5,246 nt of DNA, taken from an uncultured Steroidobacteraceae bacterium. GTDB lineage: Bacteria > Pseudomonadota > Gammaproteobacteria > Steroidobacterales > Steroidobacteraceae. Below the pieces are notes generated by a model, which was given only the letters and a program-made list of their open reading frames with translations, was not told where the DNA came from and ran no database searches. Below are positions 1 through 4,822 of this stretch, piece by piece (positions within the stretch are counted from its first letter, which is position 1; each line of letters begins with the position of its first letter). The stretch spans positions 1 to 5,246 of the forward strand of contig CATPBM010000113.1 in NCBI GenBank assembly GCA_955652625.1, in the 5' to 3' direction. The position numbers and the translations under genes are program-made.

Positions 1-145
1 CCGGAACCGCGTGCGCGGCGGGCGCGGGACGCGCCAGCAGCAGGTAACTGGCCACCCCGCTCCCCACGAGCAGCAGCACCGCCAGCGCCAACAGCAGCGC
101 CAGCGCGTTGGGTGCGGGTGCGGGCGCGGGTGTGCCGGCACTCAT
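1..145 (-). CDS. pilJ: Type IV pilus chemoreceptor PilJ, N-terminal fragment (cut by window edge)
   Basis: Only the first 48 codons lie in the window, read leftward from an ATG at 145-143. The peptide starts MSAGTPAPAPAPN, a short Ala-Pro repeat. A strongly hydrophobic segment at residues 14-37, rich in Leu, Val and Ala, is a first transmembrane helix, followed by an Ala/Pro/Arg stretch that would enter the periplasm. This fits the start of a methyl-accepting chemotaxis protein, but no sensor, HAMP or signalling domain is visible. The pilJ call comes mainly from position: the ATG overlaps the pilI stop as ATGA, implying translational coupling, and pilJ follows pilI in the known pilGHIJ order. 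PilJ is the inner-membrane receptor of the Pil-Chp system and signals through a CheW adaptor to the ChpA kinase. The gene could be another membrane protein, though context makes that unlikely. Confidence 0.72.
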   Translation of the reverse strand, partial: MSAGTPAPAPAPNALALLLALAVLLLVGSGVASYLLLARPAPAAHAVP

Positions 146-720
146 ATCGCAGCCTCCGCGAACGCGGGGCTCTCGAGCACCGCCCGCAGACTCAACACCG
201 GCCACTGCTCATGCGCGCGGCGGAACGCGCCGGCGAGATAGCGCTCGCAGCGCGCCACCGTCGGCGGCGCATCGCCGGAGAACTCCGCTTCCGCGAAGCG
301 CCGGAAGCCGAGCACCTCATCGACCAGGAGCCCGGCGGGGATCTCGCGATGGTTCACGACCATCACGCGCGTGTTGCGGGTGACCGGGGTGACGCCGCTC
401 CCCAGGAACTGGCGCAGGTCGACTAGGGGCAGCAGCTGACCGCGTACGTTGGCGAGGCCCTTGATCCAGGCCTTGGCGCCCGGCACGCGCGTCGTGGCCG
501 TCGGCACGCCCAGCACCTCGCGCGTTTCCTCGCGCGCCACCAGGTACAGGTCCCCGGCCATGCGCAGCGCAACCCCGACCCACTCGCGGCCTGTGGCGGC
601 TTCCTGGTTGACCTGCGCGGACACCGAGCGGCCGCGGCGCTCGAGCTCGGCGAGCAGCTCGAAGGGGCGGTCCCGCAGGGACTTCAGCTCAACCTCTGGC
701 ACTGTGGATGCGTCGGTCAT
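142..720 (-). CDS. pilI: CheW-like adaptor protein PilI of the twitching-motility chemosensory system
   Basis: This 192-residue protein is a single CheW-like domain (about residues 45-185) after a charged, probably helical N-terminus. Typical CheW signatures are the WIKGLANVRGQLLPLVDL stretch at 85-102, ending the first sub-barrel, and AGLLVDEVLGFRRF at 129-142. The length is close to the roughly 180 residues of Pseudomonas PilI, and I recognise the pattern of PilI rather than of flagellar CheW. Its family role is to couple the receptor PilJ to the histidine kinase ChpA in the cytoplasmic signalling array. The ATG at 720 lies 40 nt after the pilH stop and has no clear Shine-Dalgarno sequence, so a slightly different start cannot be excluded. 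The stop overlaps the pilJ start by four bases. A 5-bp hairpin (749-762) sits over the pilH stop upstream, too weak to be a terminator. Confidence 0.9.
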   Translation of the reverse strand: MTDASTVPEVELKSLRDRPFELLAELERRGRSVSAQVNQEAATGREWVGVALRMAGDLYLVAREETREVLGVPTATTRVPGAKAWIKGLANVRGQLLPLVDLRQFLGSGVTPVTRNTRVMVVNHREIPAGLLVDEVLGFRRFAEAEFSGDAPPTVARCERYLAGAFRRAHEQWPVLSLRAVLESPAFAEAAI

Positions 721-760
721 GTGTTTGCGGCGCGTAACGCGGGCACGCGAGCCAGGTGGC

Positions 761-1126
761 TCACGCGGCCAGCGTCGCCTGCGCCTTGGCGACGAGCTGA
801 TCGGGAGACACGGGTTTCACCATGTAATCGACCGCGCCCTGGCGCAGGCCCCAGATCCGGTCGGTCTCCTGCCCCTTGGAGGTCACCATCACGATCGGAA
901 TGGTACGCGTGCGCGGATCGTTGGCGAGGGCGCGCGTCGCCTGGTAGCCGTTCATGCCCGGCATCACGATGTCCATGAAAATCAGATCGGGGCTCATCTC
1001 GCGCGCGAGGCGCACGCCCTCGGCGCCGTCGGCAGCTGCTGCCGTGCGGTAGCCGTGCTCCTCGAGCGCCTTTTGCATCACGTGCAGCTCGGTAGGGGAA
1101 TCGTCAACGATCAGGATCAGGGGCAT
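761..1126 (-). CDS. pilH: CheY-like single-domain response regulator PilH
   Basis: A stand-alone receiver domain of 121 residues, the same length as P. aeruginosa PilH. Visible residues are the acidic pair D8-D9, the phosphoacceptor D52 (in LIFMDIVMPGMNG), T82 and K104 (in YMVKPV), with no output domain. The stretch from T82 to W92 and the DYMVKPV segment resemble PilH more than PilG. In the Pil-Chp system PilH is phosphorylated by ChpA and influences pilus retraction and surface signalling. Three ATGs lie near the start: 1135 (overlapping the pilG stop as ATGA), 1132 and 1126. I chose 1126 because a GGGAG at 1140-1136 sits 9 nt upstream, and because MPLILIVDDSP matches the usual family N-terminus. 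The other two starts would add two or three residues. Tight linkage to pilG indicates cotranscription and probably coupled translation. Confidence 0.92.
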   Translation of the reverse strand: MPLILIVDDSPTELHVMQKALEEHGYRTAAAADGAEGVRLAREMSPDLIFMDIVMPGMNGYQATRALANDPRTRTIPIVMVTSKGQETDRIWGLRQGAVDYMVKPVSPDQLVAKAQATLAA

Positions 1127-1131
1127 GACCA

Positions 1132-1524
1132 TCATCTCCCGATATGAGTCTCGATCGCGGAGAGCAGCTCGTCCTTGGTGAAGGGCTTGGTGAGGTAGTG
1201 CTCCGAGCCGACGATGCGTCCGCGCGCCCGATCGAACAGTCCGTCCTTGGAAGACAACATGATGACGGGAATGGAGCGAAACACCTTGTTGTGCTTGATG
1301 AGCGAGCAGGTCTGGTAGCCGTCCAGACGCGGCATCATGATGTCGACGAAGACGATGTCGGGCTGGTGATCGGCGATCTTGGCGAGCGCATCGAAGCCGT
1401 CGATCGCCGTGAACACCTCGCACCCCTCTTTCGCCAGCAGCGTCTCGGCGGTGCGCCGGATGGTCTTGCTGTCGTCGATTACCAGTACCTTGAGACCCTG
1501 TAGCTTCGTGTTGCTGCCGGTCAC
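1132..1524 (-). CDS. pilG: CheY-like response regulator PilG (GTG start)
   Basis: A 130-residue receiver-only protein. The acidic pair D17-D18, the phosphoacceptor D61 (in VFVDIMMPRLDGYQT), S91 in the switch position and K113 (in YLTKPF) are all present. The motifs IDDSKTIRRTAETLL and AIDGFDALAKIAD, plus SSKDGLFDRARGRIVGS, are nearly identical to Pseudomonas PilG as I recall it, making this one of the surest calls here. PilG promotes pilus extension and motor activity and affects cAMP output in that system. No ATG fits: the frame is open to an ATG at 1590, but that would add 22 Arg-rich residues absent from the family. The GTG at 1524 has AAGGAG (1540-1535) 10 nt upstream; a CTG at 1530 is closer but less likely. 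It is the first gene of the leftward operon. Confidence 0.93.
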   Translation of the reverse strand: MTGSNTKLQGLKVLVIDDSKTIRRTAETLLAKEGCEVFTAIDGFDALAKIADHQPDIVFVDIMMPRLDGYQTCSLIKHNKVFRSIPVIMLSSKDGLFDRARGRIVGSEHYLTKPFTKDELLSAIETHIGR

Positions 1525-1534
1525 GATCAGGGAA

Positions 1535-1544
1535 CTCCTTACAT
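1535..1544 (-). promoter_or_regulatory. pilG ribosome binding site overlapping a start-stop AUGUAA
   Basis: AAGGAG at 1540-1535 (minus strand) lies 10 nt before the GTG at 1524 and supports that start. Directly overlapping it, ATG at 1544-1542 is followed at once by TAA at 1541-1539, a one-codon open frame. Ribosome recruitment at this AUG would need its own upstream site, which I do not see, so its effect on pilG translation is speculative. Confidence 0.55.
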
Positions 1545-1581
1545 TACGGGTCCGCGGGTCAAAATCAGCCCGCCGACTAGG

Positions 1582-1601
1582 GCCACGCATACGCGCGTGG
1601 C
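1582..1601. repeat. Perfect 7-bp inverted repeat in the divergent spacer
   Basis: GCCACGC at 1582-1588 and GCGTGGC at 1595-1601 are exact inverted copies separated by six bases (atacgc). No T-run follows on either strand, so it is not an intrinsic terminator. It lies just downstream of the candidate pilG -10 element, where it could be an operator for a dimeric regulator or a hairpin at the 5' end of the pilG transcript. The repeat is seen directly; its role is inference. Confidence 0.55.
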
Positions 1602-1603
1602 GG

Positions 1604-1633
1604 ATATAAAGGGCAAGCGCAGCGCGGTTTTAA
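1604..1633 (-). promoter_or_regulatory. Candidate sigma70-type promoter for the pilGHIJ operon
   Basis: Reading leftward, TTAAAA at 1633-1628 (4 of 6 to the TTGACA consensus) is separated by 18 nt from TTATAT at 1609-1604 (4 of 6 to TATAAT). This is one of the few AT-rich patches in a GC-rich spacer. A start point near 1597 would give a leader of about 70 nt before the pilG GTG. The match is moderate and the spacing slightly long, so this is a candidate only. Confidence 0.35.
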
Positions 1634-1675
1634 CATATCGGTATACCCCCCGCTATGCCATGCGCGTCACGTTTT

Positions 1676-1695
1676 TCGAAGCTCGTCGAAGCTTG
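1676..1695. repeat. Two-copy 10-bp tandem repeat between pilG and gshB
   Basis: TCGAAGCTCG (1676-1685) is followed directly by TCGAAGCTTG (1686-1695), 9 of 10 identical. The 10-bp period places the copies about one helical turn apart on the same DNA face, as in some activator sites. The same stretch holds the palindromes TTCGAA and AAGCTT and an AAGCT/AGCTT inverted pair. It lies 60-80 bp upstream of the gshB ATG. Chance is possible for so short a repeat. Confidence 0.45.
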
Positions 1696-1755
1696 GAAAT
1701 GCCATCCAGCACAGGGGCAGACATATTCACGCCGGCCTGAGCATAATCGCCTCCC

Positions 1756-2760
1756 ATGACGACCCCGAAGCGACTGGGCGTCGTGATGGATCCCATCGGC
1801 GCCATCACCTACGCCAAGGACTCCACGCTCGCGATGCTGCTCGCGGCGCAGGAGCGGGGCTACGCGCGCGCCTATCTCGAGCAGAAGGACCTCCTGCTGC
1901 GCGACGGGGTGGCCTACGGGCGCATGCGAGCACTCACCGTGGGGGCCGATCCCGCGAACTGGTTCACACTCGGGGAGCCGGCGCTTGCCCCCTTGAGCGC
2001 GCTCGACTGCCTCCTGATGCGCAAGGACCCGCCGTTCGACACCGAGTACATCTACAGCACCTACATCCTGGAGCGCGCCGAGGAGGCCGGGGTGCTCGTG
2101 GTCAACCGGCCCCAGGGCCTGCGCGACATGAACGAGAAGGTCTACACGGCCTGGTTCCCGCAGTGCTGCGCCCCGACACTGATCACCCGCGACATGGGGG
2201 AGATGGGCGCCTTCCTGCGCGAGCACGGCAAGGTCGTGGTGAAGCCTCTCGATGGCATGGGGGGCCGCTCGATCTTCGTGCTCGGCAACGACGACCTCAA
2301 TGCGCGGGTGGTGTTCGAGACCCTCACCGACTACGGGCGCCGCTTTGCCATCGCGCAGCGCTACATTCCCGAGATCGCCAAGTCGGGCGATTCGCGCGTG
2401 CTGCTGATCGATGGGGAGCCGGTCCCCTACGCCCTGGCGCGCATCCCCTCCCCCGAGGACCATCGCGGCAACCTCGCCGCCGGCGCCCGCGGGGTGGGCC
2501 GTCCACTCAATGACCGCGACCGCTGGCTCGCCCGCGAGATCGGCCCGAGGCTTGCGGCCAAGGGCATGCTGCTCGTCGGCCTGGACGTGATCGGCGGCTT
2601 CGTGACCGAGATCAACGTGACGAGCCCGACCGGCATCCGCGAGCTCGACAAGCAGTTCGGCATCCGCATCGGGGACCTGGTGATGGCGGCCATCGAGCAA
2701 CGCCTGGCGGCCGCGCCGCGCCGCCGCCCGACCGCTGCCGCCGCCCGCGCAGGCGGCTAG
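1756..2760 (+). CDS. gshB: Glutathione synthetase GshB
   Basis: A 334-residue cytoplasmic enzyme of the ATP-grasp fold. It joins gamma-glutamylcysteine and glycine with ATP to make glutathione, the second step of that pathway. The N-terminal domain (about 1-120) carries the family signatures LGVVMDPI at 7-14 and MRKDPPFDTEYIYST at 88-102. The ATP-grasp part (about 125-318) has VVKPLDGMGGRSIF at 161-174 with the nucleotide-binding K163 and glycine loop. TEINVTSPTGIRELD at 284-298 supplies likely metal ligands E285 and N287. The usual length is about 316; the excess is a C-terminal tail after 317 made almost only of Ala, Arg, Pro and Gly. The ATG at 1756 matches the family N-terminus although no clear Shine-Dalgarno precedes it. 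The stop TAG is part of the TAGGAG ribosome site of the next gene. Confidence 0.97.
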   Translation: MTTPKRLGVVMDPIGAITYAKDSTLAMLLAAQERGYARAYLEQKDLLLRDGVAYGRMRALTVGADPANWFTLGEPALAPLSALDCLLMRKDPPFDTEYIYSTYILERAEEAGVLVVNRPQGLRDMNEKVYTAWFPQCCAPTLITRDMGEMGAFLREHGKVVVKPLDGMGGRSIFVLGNDDLNARVVFETLTDYGRRFAIAQRYIPEIAKSGDSRVLLIDGEPVPYALARIPSPEDHRGNLAAGARGVGRPLNDRDRWLAREIGPRLAAKGMLLVGLDVIGGFVTEINVTSPTGIRELDKQFGIRIGDLVMAAIEQRLAAAPRRRPTAAAARAGG

Positions 2761-2773
2761 GAGATTTCGAGAG

Positions 2774-3676
2774 ATGGCACGGCGCGCGCTCATGCTGCGG
2801 GAAGGCAAGGCCCCGGTCTGGGATCGCCTGCTGACCATGCTGTTCCTCGCGGCGCTCCTGCACGGCCTCATTATTCTCGGGCTCACCTTCAACGCCTCCG
2901 CCGGGGATAAGGGCAGCGCACCCGGGCTCGAGGTGCTGCTGGTGTCCGAGGAGCTCCCGGAATCGGACAAGAACCCGACCGCCACGTATCTCGCGCAGCG
3001 CACCCAGATGGGCTCGGGCAACACGCGCGAGTCCGTGGCACCGCACAATCGCTCCTCCTCCGTGCCCACGCCCCGGCACGCCGGCACACCCCAGGGCGAC
3101 TCACTCGTGGAGAGCGGTGAGCTGGCCGGAAGCCCCGACGAGCGCGTGCTGACCAGCACCGCGTGGAGCACCGAGGTGCGCTATGTCGCCGACACGGGCC
3201 GCACCGGCGCCGAGCGCGAGCGGCCGCTCTTGATCGAGGCGCCGCCCGTGGCGCAACCCGCACCCGAGGACGAGGCCGGGCCGGCCACCCTCAAAGGCCC
3301 CAGGCGCGATGAGCTGTGGATCACGCCCGACACGCGTGCGGCGACGCTTGCGCCCTACCTCGATGGCTGGCGGCGCAAGGTGGAGCGTATCGGCACCCTG
3401 AACTATCCGACCGCGGCGCGCATTGCCGGCGCGGCGTCGAGCCCGGTGGTCGAAGTCGGCATTACCTCCAACGGCACGCTCGATCGCGCGCTGATCCGCC
3501 GCTCCAGCGGCAACGCCGAGCTCGACCAGGCGGCACTCGCAATACTCAAGCTTGCGAGTCCCTTCGACCCGTTTCCACCGGAGGTGGCCGCTCAGTACCG
3601 CGTGTTGCGCTTTGCCTATGAATGGCGCTTTTCAGGCGGCCGCGTGAGCGGCGGAACAGTATCAACCGTGCCTTGA
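2774..3676 (+). CDS. TonB-family energy transducer, TonB3-like
   Basis: A 300-residue membrane-anchored periplasmic protein. Residues 1-18 are basic and cytoplasmic. Residues 19-39 form one transmembrane helix with a histidine (H30) at a place resembling the essential TonB signal-anchor histidine. A long polar linker (about 40-190) follows, then a TonB C-terminal domain (about 195-287) with WRRKVERIGTLNYP at 199-212 and the EVGITSNGTLDRALIRRSSG strand-turn at 227-246. TonB proteins use the ExbB/ExbD proton-motive complex to act on outer-membrane partners; no exbB or exbD is in view. In P. aeruginosa the gene between gshB and algH is tonB3 (PA0406), reported as needed for normal twitching and pilus assembly, so a pilus-related role is inferred. 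The linker lacks the usual Glu-Pro/Lys-Pro repeats and is acidic near 52-65. AGGAG at 2759-2763, across the gshB stop, sits 10 nt before the ATG. Confidence 0.88.
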   Translation: MARRALMLREGKAPVWDRLLTMLFLAALLHGLIILGLTFNASAGDKGSAPGLEVLLVSEELPESDKNPTATYLAQRTQMGSGNTRESVAPHNRSSSVPTPRHAGTPQGDSLVESGELAGSPDERVLTSTAWSTEVRYVADTGRTGAERERPLLIEAPPVAQPAPEDEAGPATLKGPRRDELWITPDTRAATLAPYLDGWRRKVERIGTLNYPTAARIAGAASSPVVEVGITSNGTLDRALIRRSSGNAELDQAALAILKLASPFDPFPPEVAAQYRVLRFAYEWRFSGGRVSGGTVSTVP

Positions 3677-3701
3677 GACTCGCAGGCTCCGTGCCCATAC
3701 T
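3673..3701 (+). promoter_or_regulatory. Candidate sigma70 promoter upstream of yqgE, overlapping the tonB stop
   Basis: TTGAGA at 3673-3678 (5 of 6 to TTGACA) overlaps the TGA stop of the TonB gene. An exact 17-nt spacer leads to CATACT at 3696-3701 (4 of 6 to TATAAT). The predicted start point is at about 3708, the first ATG of yqgE. That would leave it leaderless or favour the second ATG at 3729. Seen in sequence; promoter activity is inferred. Confidence 0.4.
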
Positions 3702-3707
3702 GCCTAC

Positions 3708-4349
3708 ATGGGCGGCAAGCGCAGCTCGATGAGCCTCGGTGACCCGCCGGAGGAAGAGACCGCGGAGAGCGGTCCCATTTTTGCCGATTCCGAGGGCGGC
3801 AGCCTCACCAACCACCTGTTGATCGCCATGCCGCAGCTCGCGGACCCGAACTTCGCGCAGACCGTGGCCATCATCTGCGAGCACACCGACAAGGGCGCGC
3901 TCGGCATCGTGCTCAACAAGCCCCTGCCGATGAAGCTCTCGGACGTGCTCTCGCAGATGAAGCTCGAGCCCACCACGGCGGACATTGCCGGCAAGCCGGT
4001 ACTGCGCGGCGGGCCGGTGCACACCGACCGCGGCTTCGTGCTGCACCGTCCGGGCGGGCAGTGGGATCACACCCACAAGGTCTCCGACGCCATCCAGGTC
4101 ACCACCTCGCGAGATGTGCTCGCCGCCATGGCCCGCGGCGAGGGGCCCTCCGATGCCTTCATCGCCCTTGGCTACGCCGGCTGGGAATCCGGCCAGCTCG
4201 AGCGCGAGTTGAAGGACAACGCCTGGGCGTCCATGCCGGTCGATCCGCGCGTGGTATTCGAGCTGCCTTTCGAGGAGCGCTGGGCGGGCGCCTGGCGGCT
4301 GTTAGGCATCGATGTGGATCGGCTGAGCCCGGAAGCCGGTCATGCGTAA
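3708..4349 (+). CDS. yqgE: YqgE/AlgH family protein (UPF0301)
   Basis: A 213-residue protein whose body from about residue 32 matches the YqgE/AlgH family. It has SLTNHLLIAMPQLADPNF at 32-49, an ICEHTDKGALGIVLNKPL stretch at 56-73, RGGPVHTDRGFVLH at 100-113 and ALGYAGW at 153-159. Family members are usually about 185 residues, so the first 30 residues, acidic and probably disordered, are an extension or a start misassignment. The starts are ATG 3708 (used here) and ATG 3729 (M8); neither has a convincing Shine-Dalgarno. Biochemical function is unsettled; the AlgH name comes from an alginate-regulation report in Pseudomonas. In many proteobacteria it lies directly before ruvX, as here (18-nt gap). 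The protein is soluble, with no signal peptide or transmembrane segment. Confidence 0.93.
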   Translation: MGGKRSSMSLGDPPEEETAESGPIFADSEGGSLTNHLLIAMPQLADPNFAQTVAIICEHTDKGALGIVLNKPLPMKLSDVLSQMKLEPTTADIAGKPVLRGGPVHTDRGFVLHRPGGQWDHTHKVSDAIQVTTSRDVLAAMARGEGPSDAFIALGYAGWESGQLERELKDNAWASMPVDPRVVFELPFEERWAGAWRLLGIDVDRLSPEAGHA

Positions 4350-4367
4350 GCGCGTGCGCCTCAGGGC

Positions 4368-4805
4368 ATGACCCGGGCTCAAACCGTCCTCGCCTTCGAC
4401 TTCGGACTCAAGCGTATTGGCATCGCCTGCGGCGACACGCTGACGCGCAGCGCCGCGCCGCGGCCGGCGGCATCGTACGGCGCTGCCGGCCCGGACTGGG
4501 AGAGCATCGCGCGCGAGGTGCGCGCCCTCGCCCCGGGCGTGCTGGTGGTGGGAGCCCCCTATAATGCCGACGGCGGTGATGGCACCCTGAGCGCCGCGGT
4601 CCGCCGCTTCGCCTCCGAGCTCGAACGCCGTTTCGCACTACCCGTTGAGCTGGTCGATGAGCGCTTCTCCTCGCTCGAGGCGAACGAGGCGCTCAGGACG
4701 CGGCGCGCGAGCGGACAGCTCCGCAGGCGCGTGCAGCGCGCTGACATCGACAGCGCCGCCGCCGCGGTGATCCTCGGGCGCTGGTTTGCCGGTGAGGGGA
4801 AGTGA
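4368..4805 (+). CDS. ruvX: RuvX/YqgF, RNase H-fold putative Holliday junction resolvase / pre-16S rRNA nuclease
   Basis: A 145-residue protein of the YqgF family. The RNase H-like fold is marked by LAFDFGLKRIGIACGD at 8-23 with the first acidic residue D11, VVGAPYNADG at 60-69, VDERFSS at 96-102 with E98, and IDSAAAAVIL at 127-136 with D128. D11, E98 and D128 are the expected metal-binding triad, so the enzyme looks intact. The family is linked to processing the 5' end of 16S rRNA in E. coli, and to Holliday junction resolution by fold. Length is normal (about 140). The ATG at 4368 matches the family N-terminus, but the nearby CAGGG (4362-4366) is only one base away, so translation may depend on coupling to yqgE, whose stop lies 18 nt upstream. 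The end abuts or overlaps pyrB. Confidence 0.93.
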   Translation: MTRAQTVLAFDFGLKRIGIACGDTLTRSAAPRPAASYGAAGPDWESIAREVRALAPGVLVVGAPYNADGGDGTLSAAVRRFASELERRFALPVELVDERFSSLEANEALRTRRASGQLRRRVQRADIDSAAAAVILGRWFAGEGK

Positions 4806-4822
4806 GTCAATTGGCCACCATG
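4794..4822 (+). promoter_or_regulatory. pyrB translation initiation region with three in-frame starts
   Basis: GAGGGG at 4794-4799, inside the last ruvX codons, is a good Shine-Dalgarno core. In-frame starts follow at GTG 4802 (2 nt away, too close), TTG 4811 (11 nt away) and ATG 4820 (20 nt away, far). GTG 4802 and the ruvX TGA share GTGA. The layout suggests translation coupled to ruvX; which codon is used cannot be decided from sequence alone. Confidence 0.45.

Larger units (their letters stand above)
1525..1755. other. Divergent intergenic region between pilG and gshB
   Basis: This 231-bp spacer must hold the promoters of both the leftward pil operon and the rightward gshB set. It is locally richer in A/T than the flanking genes, especially 1604-1647. 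It contains the candidate pilG promoter, the 1582-1601 inverted repeat and the 1676-1695 tandem repeat. For gshB, CATAAT at 1742-1747 resembles a -10 box (5 of 6), but I find no good -35 at the right distance; used as a promoter, it would leave almost no leader. No small protein or RNA gene is evident, and open frames crossing it are shadows of flanking genes. Confidence 0.6.

Noticed and set aside
1..426. Plus-strand open frames at the left end
   Set aside because: They run opposite pilJ and pilI, are Arg/Ala/His-rich, and show no recognisable motif.
749..762. GAGCC-AGGT-GGCTC hairpin over the pilH stop
   Set aside because: Only 5 bp with no T-run, so not a terminator; a stem this short is common by chance in GC-rich DNA.
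1127..1423. N-terminal extension of pilH upstream to an ATG at 1423
   Set aside because: The added residues overlap pilG in another frame and read as Arg/His-rich shadow; PilH homologues begin at the 1126 ATG.
1525..1590. Longer pilG from an ATG at 1590
   Set aside because: It would add an Arg-rich leader not found in PilG, would start inside the 1582-1601 inverted repeat, and ignores the AAGGAG before the GTG at 1524.
1605..1647. Plus-strand TATAAA (1605-1610) and TATACC (1642-1647) as gshB -10 boxes
   Set aside because: No acceptable -35 element lies 16-18 nt upstream of either one.
1630..3171. Long 513-codon open frame on the minus strand opposite gshB and the TonB gene
   Set aside because: It lies antisense to two clearly recognised genes, its peptide is low-complexity His/Arg/Ala/Gly with no family pattern, and such long frames arise opposite genes in high-GC DNA.
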